Assembly (NCBI GenBank): GCA_900446925.1
Contig: UAVY01000008.1
Location: 428,876-492,875, forward strand
DNA length: 64,000 nt
Reading direction: 5' to 3'
DNA from: Citrobacter koseri
Lineage (GTDB): Bacteria; Pseudomonadota; Gammaproteobacteria; Enterobacterales; Enterobacteriaceae
Shown in pieces: positions 53,516 through 64,000 of this stretch. The notes under the pieces are model-generated. The model was given only the letters and a program-made list of their open reading frames with translations, did no database searches and was not told where the DNA came from. Made by a program: the position numbers and the translations under genes. Every line of letters starts with the position of its first letter. Within the stretch, counting starts at the first letter, position 1.

Positions 53516-54475
53516 ATGACGGAGTCACCGCAAACGCAATCTGAAATCTCTATTCACCAGTTGGTGGTCGGGAAACCTGCAAACGATGGCAATATTCCTG
53601 CTCAGTGTGAACTGCTGCGCTGTTCGTTGCAGGAAGGTATGGATATTTTGCTCTGGAGGGGGCATTTTGCGCGGCCTGAGACGTTGCAGCTACACGACGA
53701 TCTGGGCAGGATTAACTTCTCGTGCATCCTGGAAGGCACATCGCGCTTTGCGATTCAGGGACTCAGGCGCCACACCGACTGGGAGCTTGCGCGCAATCGC
53801 CATTACATTACCCATACGCCAGACTGCCGTGGCAGCGCCTCCTATTGTGGCCGATTCGAGAGCATTACCCTCTCCTTCAGCCCTGAAACCCTCGCGCTGT
53901 GGGTGCCGGATATTAGCGCGGTCATTAAGAATAAGATCGACTCCCACTGCTGTTGCCAGCAGCAGCGTTGTAATGCTGAAACCCACTTAACGGCTCAGGC
54001 CTTGCGTCACGCGCTGATGCGCATGCACGGCGGCTTCAGTCATGAACAAAAGCCGTCGACGCTATGGTTGCAGGGGCAAAGTCTGGTCATGCTCAGTCTG
54101 GTGCTGGATGAACATCGCGAAGACGCCAGTTGCCTCTCCTGCCACTTCAACCCGATGGAACGCCAGAAACTGCTGCGGGCGAAGGATCTGCTGCTGGCTG
54201 ATCTGACGCAAGCGCCGGGCGTCGCGGAGCTGGCCAGAGAGTCCGGTCTGAGCGTTCTCAAAATTAAGCGAGGCTTCCGCGTTCTGTTCAACAACAGCGT
54301 CTATGGCCTGTTTCAGGCTGAACGAATGCAGGAAGCCAGAAGACGCCTGGCCAACGGCAATACCTCCGTCATGACGGTGGCGGCCGATCTGGGCTATGCC
54401 AACGCCAGCCATTTCTCTGCCGCCTTCCAGAAACAGTTTGGCGTAACCCCTTCGACCTTTAAACGCGTGATGTAA
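53516..54475 (+). CDS. ybtA: AraC-type regulator YbtA
   Basis: Activates irp2, ybtP and fyuA, with yersiniabactin as the likely signal. 319 residues, intact and the known length. A C-terminal AraC helix-turn-helix pair (VAELARESGLSVLKIKRGF; TVAADLGYANASHFSAAFQKQFG). The N-terminal half contains a Cys-rich segment (HCCCQQQRC). It is transcribed opposite to ybtP. Confidence 0.97.
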   Translation: MTESPQTQSEISIHQLVVGKPANDGNIPAQCELLRCSLQEGMDILLWRGHFARPETLQLHDDLGRINFSCILEGTSRFAIQGLRRHTDWELARNRHYITHTPDCRGSASYCGRFESITLSFSPETLALWVPDISAVIKNKIDSHCCCQQQRCNAETHLTAQALRHALMRMHGGFSHEQKPSTLWLQGQSLVMLSLVLDEHREDASCLSCHFNPMERQKLLRAKDLLLADLTQAPGVAELARESGLSVLKIKRGFRVLFNNSVYGLFQAERMQEARRRLANGNTSVMTVAADLGYANASHFSAAFQKQFGVTPSTFKRVM

Positions 54476-54602
54476 CCGGGGTCGCGCCCCCCTAAACTCC
54501 TCCCTGACAGAGGCCCGGATACCCCATCCGGGCCTCTGTTCTTTCCGCCTGTTACCAACCCGAAACGGGCATAAATAAACCCGTTTCGGGTAGCATCCAA
54601 TT

Positions 54603-54621
54603 GTTAATAATTATTATTCTC
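54603..54621 (+). promoter_or_regulatory. Fur-like box upstream of irp2
   Basis: GTTAATAATTATTATTCTC resembles the Fur consensus in an AT-rich stretch 45 bases before the irp2 ATG. It agrees with iron repression of irp2 in Yersinia. The 54476-54602 part contains the ybtA terminator-like GAGGCCCGGAT/ATCCGGGCCTC hairpin at 54508-54538. Confidence 0.6.
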
Positions 54622-54665
54622 ATATGAGCAATGCTTTTCGGTAAGACGTGCCATCAGGAGGAAGA

Positions 54666-57600
54666 ATGATTTCTGGCGCACCATCTCAGGATTCGCTGTT
54701 ACCGGACAACCGCCACGCGGCTGATTACCAACAATTACGCGAGCGGCTCATACAGGAACTGAATTTAACGCCGCAGCAGTTACATGAAGAGAGCAACCTG
54801 ATCCAGGCCGGCCTGGATTCCATAAGATTGATGAGATGGTTACACTGGTTTCGTAAAAATGGCTACCGCCTTACCCTTCGCGAGCTGTATGCCGCCCCCA
54901 CGCTGGCGGCATGGAACCAGTTAATGCTCAGCCGGTCGCCGGAGAACGCGGAAGAAGAAACGCCGCCCGACGAATCATCCTGGCCGAACATGACCGAAAG
55001 TACCCCCTTCCCATTGACGCCAGTACAGCACGCCTACCTGACGGGCCGCATGCCGGGGCAGACGCTTGGCGGCGTGGGTTGCCACCTGTATCAGGAGTTT
55101 GAAGGCCATTGTCTGACAGCATCGCAGCTGGAGCAGGCCATCACGACCTTGCTGCAACGCCACCCAATGCTGCATATCGCCTTTCGCCCCGACGGGCAGC
55201 AGGTCTGGCTACCGCAACCTTACTGGAACGGCGTCACCGTTCATGATTTACGCCATAACGACGCTGAAAGCCGCCAAGCCTATCTGGACGCACTGCGCCA
55301 GCGCCTGAGCCACCGTCTTTTACGCGTGGAAATCGGCGAAACGTTTGATTTTCAGCTGACACTCTTGCCGGACAATCGCCACCGCCTCCATGTCAATATT
55401 GACCTGCTGATTATGGATGCCTCCAGCTTTACGCTTTTCTTCGATGAGCTTAACGCCCTGCTGGCCGGAGAATCGCTGTCGGCTATCGACACCCGCTATG
55501 ATTTCCGCTCGTATTTGCTGCACCAGCAGAAGATCAATCAACCACTGAGAGACGACGCGCGCGCTTACTGGCTGGCGAAAGCATCGACGCTTCCCCCCGC
55601 GCCCGTCTTGCCGCTGGTCTGCGAACCCGCCACGCTACGTGAAGTCCGTAATACCCGACGCCGCATGATTGTCCCGGCAACACGCTGGCACGCCTTTAGC
55701 AACCGGGCCGGCGAATATGGCGTGACGCCAACAATGGCGCTGGCGACCTGTTTTTCTGCCGTGCTGGCTCGCTGGGGCGGCCTGACGCGTCTGCTGCTTA
55801 ACATCACCTTATTCGACCGCCAGCCGCTGCACCCGGCGGTTGGCGCAATGCTTGCCGACTTCACCAATATTCTTCTGCTGGATACCGCCTGCGATGGCGA
55901 TACCGTCAGCAACCTGGCGCGTAAAAACCAGCTCACGTTTACGGAGGACTGGGAGCATCGCCACTGGTCCGGCGTCGAGCTACTCCGTGAACTCAAACGC
56001 CAGCAGCGCTACCCCCACGGCGCCCCGGTGGTATTTACCAGCAATCTGGGGCGTTCCCTCTACAGCAGCCGCGCAGAATCGCCGTTGGGCGAGCCGGAAT
56101 GGGGCATCTCGCAAACGCCGCAGGTCTGGATAGATCATCTGGCGTTCGAGCATCACGGCGAGGTCTGGCTACAATGGGACAGCAACGACGCGCTGTTCCC
56201 TCCGGCGTTAGTCGAAACATTGTTCGACGCCTACTGCCAGTTGATTAACCAACTCTGCGATGACGAAAGCGCCTGGCAAAAGCCGTTCGCAGATATGATG
56301 CCCGCCAGCCAGCGCGCGATACGCGAACGGGTCAACGCCACCGGCGCCCCCATTCCCGAAGGCTTGCTGCATGAAGGCATTTTCCGTATCGCTCTGCAAC
56401 AGCCGCAGGCGCTGGGCGGTAACGGACATCCGTTATCAGTGGAATTATCATGAGCTGACAGACTATTGCCCGCCGTTGCGCGGGCAGGTTAATCGAGTGC
56501 GGGGTTCAGCCCGGCGATAATGTGGCCTATCACGATGTCGAAAGGCGCAGGACAACTTGTTGCGGTTCTGGCCGTCCTGCTGGGCCGGGGCGGTTACGTT
56601 CCGGTTTCGCTGGACCAGCCTGCCGCACGGCGCGAGAAAATCTACGCTGACGCCAGCGTCCGGCTGGTGCTCATTTGCCAGCACGACGCCAGCGCCGGGT
56701 CAGACGATATTCCCGTCCTTGCCTGGCAGCAGGCCATTGAGGCGGAGCCGATCGTCAACCCGGTGGTACGCGCCCCCACGCAACCGGCCTACATTATCTA
56801 CACCTCCGGCTCTACCGGCACGCCGAAAGGGGGTAGTCATTTCTCACCGGGGAGCGCTCAACACCTGTTGCGATATCAATACCCGCTATCAGGTTGGCCC
56901 ACATGACAGGGTGCTGGCCCTCTCCGCCCTGCATTTTGATTTATCGGTTTACGACATTTTTTGGCGTACTGCGCGCGGGCGGCGCGCTGGTGATGGTGAT
57001 GGAAAATCAACGGCGCGATCCTCACGCATGGTGTGAGCTGATCCTGCGCCATCAGGTCACGCTCTGGAACAGCGTCCCGGCGCTGTTCGATATGCTGCTG
57101 ACCTGGTGTGAAGGTTTCGCCGACGCCACGCCGGAAAACCTGCGCGCAGTGATGCTTTCCGGCGACTGGATCGGGCTTGACCTCCCCGCCCGTTATCGGG
57201 CCTTCCGGCCACAAGGACAATTTATCGCGATGGGCGGCGCCACCGAGGCGTCTATCTGGTCTAACGCCTGCGAAATTCACGACGTCCCCGCCCACTGGCG
57301 CTCCATCCCTTACGGTTTTCCGCTAACCAACCAACGCTACCGGGTGGTGGGATGAACGGGCCGGGACTGCCCTGACTGGGTGCCGGGCGAATTATGGATT
57401 GGCGGCATCGGGGGTCGCGGAAGGGCTATTTCAACGATCCCCTGCCGCAGCGAGCAGCAATTTTTGACGCTCCCGGACGAGCGCTGGTATCGCACCGGCG
57501 ATCTCGGCTGCTACTGGCCAGACGGCACAATAGAGTTCCTCGGTCGTCGCGACAAGCAGGTCAAAGTCGGAGGATATCGCATCGAGCTGGGCGAAATCGA

Positions 57601-60600
57601 AAGCGCGCTCAGCCAACTGGCGGGGGTGAAACAAGCAACCGTTCTGGCGATCGGCGAAAAAGAAAAAACGCTGGCGGCATACGTTGTTCCTCAGGGCGAG
57701 GCTTTTTGCGTTACCGATCATCGGAACCCGGCACTGCCGCAGGCGTGGCACACGCTTGCGGGAACGTTGCCCTGTTGCGCCATCTCGCCAGAGATCTCCG
57801 CAGAACAGGTAGCCGATTTCCTTCAGCATCGCCTGTTAAAACTGAAGCCGGGTCACACCGCTGGCGCCGATCCTCTCCCCCTGATGAACTCACTCGCTAT
57901 CCAGCCGCGCTGGCAGGCCGTGGTGGAACGCTGGTTAGCATTTCTGGTGACGCAACGGCGACTGAAGCCCGCTGCTGAAGGTTATCAGGTCTGCGCTGGT
58001 GAAGAACGCGAGGATGAGCACCCGCATTTCAGCGGACATGACTTAACCTTATCGCAAATTCTTCGCGGCGCCCGCGACGAACTGTCGTTACTGAACGACG
58101 CGCAGTGGTCGCCGGAAAGCCTGGCCTTTAACCATCCGGCCAGCGCCCCGTATATTCAGGAACTGGCGACAATTTGCCAACAGCTTGCACAACGCTTACA
58201 GCGCCCGGTACGCCTGCTTGAGGTGGGAACCCGCACTGGCCGCGCCGCAGAATCGCTGTTAGCACAGCTCAACGCCGGACAGATTGAGTATGTCGGGCTT
58301 GAGCAGAGCCAGGAGATGCTGCTGAGCGCCCGGCAGAGGCTTGCCCCCCTGGCCTGGCGCTCGTCTGTCCCCCTGGAATGCAGACACGCTGGCGGCGCAC
58401 GCTCACTCGGCGGACATTATCTGGCTTAATAACGCCCTGCATCGTCTGCTGCCGGAAGATCCCGGGCTCCTTGCAACATTACAACAGCTTGCCGTTCCCG
58501 GCGCGCTGCTCTACGTGATGGAGTTTCGCCAGTTAACGCCGTCCGCCTTGCTCAGCACGCTTCTGTTAACCGATGGGCAGCCGGAGGCCTTGCTGCATAA
58601 CAGTGCCGACTGGGCGGCATTATTTAGCGCAGCCGCCTTCAACTGTCAGCATGGCGATGAGATCGCGGGGTTACAACGCTTCCTCGTACAATGCCCTGAC
58701 AGGCAGGTGCGCCGCGATCCCCGTCAACTTCAGGCCGCCCTCGCCGGGCGCCTGCCGGGGTGGATGGTGCCGCAACGGATCGTCTTCCTCGACGCCTTAC
58801 CGCTGACGGCTAACGGGAAAATTGACTATCAATCACTGAAGCGTCGTCATACCCCTGAAGCGGAAAACCCGGCCGAAGCGGATTTACCCCAGGGCGACAT
58901 TGAAAAACAGGTTGCCACCCTCTGGCAGCAACTCTTATCGACTGGCAATGTCACCAGAGAAACCGACTTCTTCCAGCAAGGCGGCGATAGCCTGCTGGCG
59001 ACCCGTCTGACCGGGCAACTTCATCAGGCAGGTTATGAAGCGCAATTAAGCGACCTGTTTAATCATCCCCGGCTGGCGGATTTTGCCGCCACGCTGCGGA
59101 AAACCGACGTCCCGGTTGAACAACCATTCGTCCACTCTCCTGAAGAACGCTACCAGCCCTTTGCGCTTACCGACGTGCAGCAGGCTTACCTGGTGGGGCG
59201 TCAGCCAGGCTTTGCCCTGGGCGGTGTCGGCTCACATTTCTTTGTTGAATTTGAAATTGCCGATCTGGATCTCACCCGGCTGGAGACGGTCTGGAACCGA
59301 TTAATCGCCCGCCACGATATGCTGCGCGCCGTCGTGCGTGATGGACAGCAACAGGTGCTCGAACAGACGCCCCCCTGGGTGATACCCGCACACACCCTCC
59401 ATACGCCTGAAGAGGCGTTGCGGGTACGCGAAAAACTGGCGCATCAGGTACTCAACCCCGAAGTGTGGCCGGTATTCGATCTCCAGGTCGGATACGTGGA
59501 CGGGATGCCCGCCCGCCTGTGGCTGTGTCTGGATAACCTGTTGCTTGACGGTCTGAGCATGCAGATCCTGCTGGAGGAGCTGGAGCACGGCTACCGCTAC
59601 CCGCAACAGCTGCTTCCGCCTCTGCCCGTCACCTTCAGGGATTATCTGCAACAGCCCTCGCTACAGTCGCCCAATCCAGATTCTCTGGCATGGTGGCAGG
59701 CGCAGCTTGATGATATTCCTCCGGCGCCTGCGTTGCCGCTGCGCTGCTTGCCTCAGGAGGTTGAAACACCGCGCTTCGCCCGCCTGAACGGCGCGCTGGA
59801 CAGCACGCGCTGGCATCGGCTGAAAAAACGGGCGGCTGACGCCCATCTCACCCCGTCGACCGTGCTGTTGTCGGTGTGGTCAACGGTTCTCTCTGCATGG
59901 AGTGCGCAGCCTGAGTTCACGCTTAACCTTACGCTTTTCGACAGGCGACCGCTGCACCCGCAAATCAACCAGATTCTGGGCGATTTCACCTCGCTGATGT
60001 TGCTGAGCTGGCATCCCGGCGAAAGCTGGCTGCACAGCGCGCAGTCACTACAGCAGCGGCTGAGCCAGAACCTCAACCACCGCGATGTGTCGGCCATCCG
60101 CGTGATGCGTCAACTGGCGCAACGGCAAAACGTGCCTGCCGTTCCGATGCCCGTCGTCTTTACCAGCGCGCTGGGCTTTGAGCAGGATAACTTCCTCGCC
60201 CGGCGTAATCTGCTCAAACCGGTCTGGGGCATCTCCCAGACGCCGCAGGTCTGGCTCGATCACCAGGTTTATGAATCCGAAGGCGAACTGCGCTTTAACT
60301 GGGATTTTGTCGCCGCGCTGTTTCCTGCCGGACAGGTGGAGCGCCAGTTTGAACAGTATTGCGCATTGCTAAACCGAATGGCCGAGGATGAAAGCGGCTG
60401 GCAACTGCCGCTCGCCGCGCTGGTGCCTCCCGTTAAACACGCAGGGCAATGCGCAGAACGCTCACCGCGCGTATGCCCTGAGCACTCTCAGCCACACATT
60501 GCGGCGGACGAGAGCACCGTCAGCCTGATTTGCGACGCCTTCCGCGAGGTGGTTGGCGAGTCTGTCACACCCGCAGAAAACTTCTTTGAGGCGGGTGCAA

Positions 60601-60782
60601 CGTCGCTGAATCTGGTGCAACTGCACGTTTTGTTACAACGTCACGAATTTTCCACCCTGACGTTGCTTGACCTCTTCACCCACCCTTCTCCTGCCGCCCT
60701 GGCCGATTATCTGGCCGGCGTCGCCACGGTGGAGAAAACAAAACGTCCTCGCCCTGTTCGCCGTCGTCAGCGGCGGATATAG
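54666..60782 (+). CDS. irp2: Yersiniabactin non-ribosomal peptide synthetase HMWP2 (several frameshifts)
   Basis: NRPS that loads salicylate and cyclises cysteines. Start ATG 54666 ([10 protein letters not shown]) with GGAGGAAG upstream. Domains in order: ArCP ([12 protein letters not shown]), first cyclisation domain ([10 protein letters not shown]), adenylation domain ([27 protein letters not shown]) with inserted methyltransferase-like region ([11 protein letters not shown]), first PCP ([14 protein letters not shown]), second cyclisation domain, second PCP ([12 protein letters not shown]). Errors cluster at 56400-56620, 56830-56965, 57340-57465 and near 58345, all in the adenylation/methyltransferase part. 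The 6,117-base span is 9 over the 6,108 expected for 2,035 residues. Confidence 0.95.
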
Positions 60783-60805
60783 CGCGAAGCAAACTGATTT
60801 TCCCC

Positions 60806-60834
60806 GGAACGCCATCGCGAACGCATGGCGTTCC
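60806..60834. other. Hairpin in the irp2-irp1 gap
   Basis: GGAACGCCAT pairs perfectly with ATGGCGTTCC around 9 bases, midway in the 87-base gap. There is no T-run, so it is more likely an mRNA stability or processing element than a terminator. Confidence 0.5.
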
Positions 60835-60869
60835 ATTGACTTTGTGAATCTTAGGAAACGGGACCGATT

Positions 60870-63800
60870 ATGGATAACTTGCGCTTCTCTTCTGCGCCGA
60901 CAGCAGATTCCATTGATGCATCGATCGCTCAACACTACCCGGACTGCGAACCTGTCGCGGTTATCGGCTACGCCTGCCATTTTCCTGAATCGCCGGATGG
61001 CGAAACGTTCTGGCAAAATCTGCTGGAAGGTCGTGAATGCAGCCGACGTTTTACGCGCGAAGAGCTTCTGGCCGTGGGTCTGGATGCCGCCATCATTGAC
61101 GATCCTCATTATGTCAATATCGGTACGGTGTTAGACAACGCCGACTGCTTCGACGCCACCCTGTTTGGCTATTCGCGACAGGAAGCGGAGTCGATGGACC
61201 CGCAGCAGCGCCTGTTTTTGCAGGCGGTCTGGCATGCGCTGGAACATGCCGGTTATGCCCCCGGCGCCGTCCCCCATAAGACCGGCGTTTTCGCCTCTTC
61301 CCGGATGAGTACCTACCCCGGTCGCGAAGCATTGAACGTGACAGAAGTCGCGCAGGTAAAGGGTCTGCAATCTCTGATGGGCAATGATAAAGACTATATT
61401 GCCACCCGCGCCGCGTACAAACTCAACCTGCACGGCCCGGCGTTATCGGTACAGACCGCCTGTTCCAGCTCGCTGGTTGCCGTGCATCTGGCCTGTGAAA
61501 GCCTGCGCGCAGGCGAATCCGATATGGCTGTTGCCGGCGGCGTGGCGCTCTCTTTCCCCCAGCAAGCGGGCTACCGCTACCAGCCCGGAATGATTTTCTC
61601 TCCCGATGGTCACTGTCGTCCTTTTGACGCCTCGGCTGAGGGCACCTGGGCCGGTAACGGTCTCGGCTGCGTGGTGCTGCGTCGCCTGAGAGACGCGCTG
61701 CTGTCAGGCGATCCGATTATCTCGGTGATCCTCTCCAGCGCGGTCAACAACGACGGCAACAGAAAGGTCGGCTATACCGCCCCTTCCGTCGCAGGGCAAC
61801 AGGCAGTCATCGAAGAGGCGTTAATGCTGGCGGCCATCGACGACAGGCAGGTAGGTTACATTGAAACCCACGGCACCGGCACACCGCTGGGCGACGCGAT
61901 TGAAATTGAAGCGTTACGCAACGTCTATGCGCCTCGCCCGCAGGATCAGCGCTGTGCGCTCGGTTCCGTGAAAAGTAATATGGGCCATCTGGATACCGCG
62001 GCGGGCATTGCCGGACTGCTGAAAACCGTTCTGGCAGTCAGCCGCGGGCAAATTCCACCCTTACTGAATTTTCACACCCCCAACCCGGCGCTGAAGCTTG
62101 AAGAGAGTCCCTTTACCATACCGGTGTCGGCGCAGGCGTGGCAGGACGAAATGCGCTATGCGGGCGTCTCCTCCTTTGGTATTGGCGGCACCAACTGCCA
62201 TATGATCGTCGCCTCGCTGCCCGACGCGCTCAACGCGCGCCTCCCCAATACGGATGGCGGCAGAAAAAGTACCGCGCTGCTGCTCAGCGCCGCCAGCGAC
62301 AGCGCGTTGCGGCGGCTGGCGACGGATTATGCCAGGGCGCTGAGGGAGAATGCGGATGCCAGCTCTCTGGCCTTCACGGCCCTGCACGCGCGCCGTCTCG
62401 ATCTTCCCTTCCGCCTGGCGGCGCCATTAAACCGTGAAACCGCCGCGGCGCTCAGCGCCTGGGCCGGTGAGAAATCGGGGCCGCTGGTTTACAGCGGCCA
62501 CGGCGCCAGCGGCAAGCAGGTGTGGCTGTTTACCGGCCAGGGCTCGCACTGGCGCACTATGGGTCAGACAATGTACCAGCACTCAACGGCGTTTGCCGAC
62601 ACGCTGGATCGCTGTTTTTCCGCCTGTAGCGAAATGCTCACGCCGTCACTGCGCGAAGCGATGTTTAACCCCGATTCGGCGCAGCTGGACAATATGGCCT
62701 GGGCGCAGCCAGCGATTGTCGCGTTTGAAATCGCGATGGCGGCGCACTGGCGCGCTGAAGGACTGAAGCCAGACTTCGCCATTGGGCATTCCGTCGGTGA
62801 ATTTGCCGCTGCCGTCGTCTGCGGACACTATACGATTGAACAGGTCATGCCACTGGTTTGTCGGCGCGGCGCGCTAATGCAGCAGTGCGCAAGCGGCGCG
62901 ATGGTGGCGGTATTTGCAGACGAAGACACGCTGATGCCGCTGGCTCGCCAGTTTGAGCTGGATCTCGCCGCCAACAACGGTACGCAACATACGGTATTTT
63001 CCGGGCCGGAAGCCCGCCTCGCGGTATTTTGCGCCACGCTCTCGCAGCATGACATTAACTATCGTCGCCTGAGCGTAACCGGCGCGGCACACTCCGCTTT
63101 ACTGGAGCGCGATACTCGATCGGTTCCAGGACGCCTGCGCGGGGCTGCACGCGGAGCCGGGGGCCAATACCGATTATTTCCACGCTCACCGCCGACGTCA
63201 TTGATGAGTCAACGCTCAACCAGGCGGATTACTGGCGCCGACACATGCGCCAGCCGGTGCGTTTTATCCAGAGTATTCAGGTGGCGCATCAGCTCGGCGC
63301 CCGCGTTTTTCTGGAGATGGGGCCCGATGCCCAGTTGGTTACTTCCGGGCAGCGCGAATTACCGCGATAACGTATACTGGATAGCCAGCGCCCCGGCGTA
63401 ACAAAGAGGCGAGCGATGTCCTCAATCAGGCCCTGCTCCAGCTTTACGCTGCCGGCGTCGCCCTACCGTGGGCCGACCTGCTGGCGGGCGATGGACAACG
63501 TATCGCTGCGCCATGTTATCCGTTTGATACTGAGCGTTACTGGAAAGAGCGCGTCTCCCCGGCCTGCGAACCTGCCGACGCAGCGCTGTCTGCCGGGCTG
63601 GAGGTGGCGCGTCGCGCCGCGACAGCGCTCGATCTCCCCCGTCTGGAAGCGCTTAAACAGTGCGCCACGCGACTGCACGCCATCTACGTCGATCAACTGG
63701 TACAACGCTGTACCGGCGATGCATTGAAAACGGCGTGGACGCCATGACCATCATGCGCCGGTGGACGTCTGCTACCCCGCTACCAGCAGTTACTCCAGCG

Positions 63801-64000
63801 CCTGCTGAATAACTGCGTGGTCGACGGCGATTACCGCTGCACCGACGGGCGATACGCTCGCGCCCGCCCCATTGAACATCAACAGCGGGAATCACTGCTG
63901 ACGGAACTTGCCGGTTATTGTGAAGGTTTTCAGGCTATTCCCGACACCATCGCCCGTGCCGGCGATCGGTTATATGACATGATGAGCGGCGCGGAAGAAC
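60870..64000 (+). CDS. irp1: Yersiniabactin PKS-NRPS HMWP1, N-terminal part (frameshifted, cut by window edge)
   Basis: Polyketide synthase/NRPS that adds the malonyl unit and last thiazoline. Start ATG 60870 (MDNLRFSSAP). The ketosynthase (residues about 30-455) has its catalytic Cys in QTACSSSL and His residues in ETHGTGTPLGD and KSNMGHLDTA. The acyltransferase has FTGQGSHW and GHSVGEFAAA. From about 63108 on, at least six base errors (extra bases near 63108, 63160, 63362, 63391 and 63750, one missing near 63722) scatter the frame. Corrected pieces read on as HMWP1 to the window end. About one third of the gene is present. Confidence 0.94.

Larger units (their letters stand above)
47074..64000. 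mobile_element. High-Pathogenicity Island, yersiniabactin core (partial, runs off window)
   Basis: ybtS-ybtX-ybtQ-ybtP (leftward) and ybtA-irp2-irp1 (rightward) are in the canonical Yersinia HPI order, with proteins close to identical to the Yersinia set. On the ybtS side the Yersinia island has an integrase gene and an asn tRNA; here neither is present and the ychF/defence region follows directly. The exact left edge is unknown; the placed start follows the second terminator. The right end lies beyond the window. Confidence 0.75.

Noticed and set aside
48481..60782. Decay of the yersiniabactin genes as real pseudogenes
   Set aside because: Corrected lengths match the functional Yersinia proteins, lesions are all one-base length errors, and the same errors hit housekeeping genes, so sequence error is the simpler reading.

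Overview
The window is chromosomal DNA of an enteric gammaproteobacterium (Enterobacteriaceae). Its backbone is the E. coli K-12-type order narG-narK-narXL-ychO-ychN-chaCBA-kdsA-sirB1-sirB2-prmC-prfA-hemA-lolB-ispE-prs-dauA-ychH-pth-ychF, with proteins very close to their E. coli counterparts. A Klebsiella-type nas cluster and a yersiniabactin locus on this backbone suggest Citrobacter (for example C. koseri-like) or a near relative. The genus is inference.

Layout. 1-8.05 kb: respiratory nitrate reductase (narG, cut by the window edge), the nitrate/nitrite transporter narK, the sensor-regulator pair narXL and the invasin-like ychO. 8.1-19.2 kb: assimilatory nitrate/nitrite cluster nasFEDCBA with its antiterminator gene nasR, lying between ychO and ychN. 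nasF is preceded by a sigma-54 promoter and a two-hairpin attenuator leader. 19.25-24.6 kb: ychN, a chemoreceptor gene with a flagellar sigma-28 promoter, a small DUF1883 gene, and chaC, chaB, chaA. 24.6-34.6 kb: housekeeping genes (KDO synthesis, release factor 1 and its methylase, haem, lipoprotein sorting, isoprenoids, PRPP, dicarboxylate transport).

34.7-41.9 kb is a block lying between dauA and ychH. It holds a GNAT gene, then a clear cobalamin riboswitch, then seven tightly packed same-strand genes: a BtuFCD-type ABC importer, a pseudoazurin (blue copper protein), and the three subunits of a cytochrome bc1 complex (Rieske protein, cytochrome b with PEWY, cytochrome c1 with CxxCH). E. 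coli K-12 has no bc1 complex. This B12-riboswitch-led respiratory operon is the most unusual system in the window.

44.4-47.1 kb: past ychF lies an AT-rich cassette with an HNH-Shedu nuclease gene (anti-phage defence family) and a divergent gene with a HEPN-type RNEAAH motif. Two nearly identical terminators flank it. 47.1-64 kb: yersiniabactin genes of the High-Pathogenicity Island (ybtS, ybtX, ybtQ, ybtP, ybtA, irp2, start of irp1), placed next to ychF with no tRNA-Asn or integrase visible.

Sequence quality. About half of the genes are interrupted by single-base length errors, nearly all an extra base duplicating its neighbour. Removing these restores full-length proteins, often to exactly the known family length. 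The essential gene prs is hit too, so most are probably base-calling errors and not real pseudogenes. Coordinates for such genes span the restored gene.
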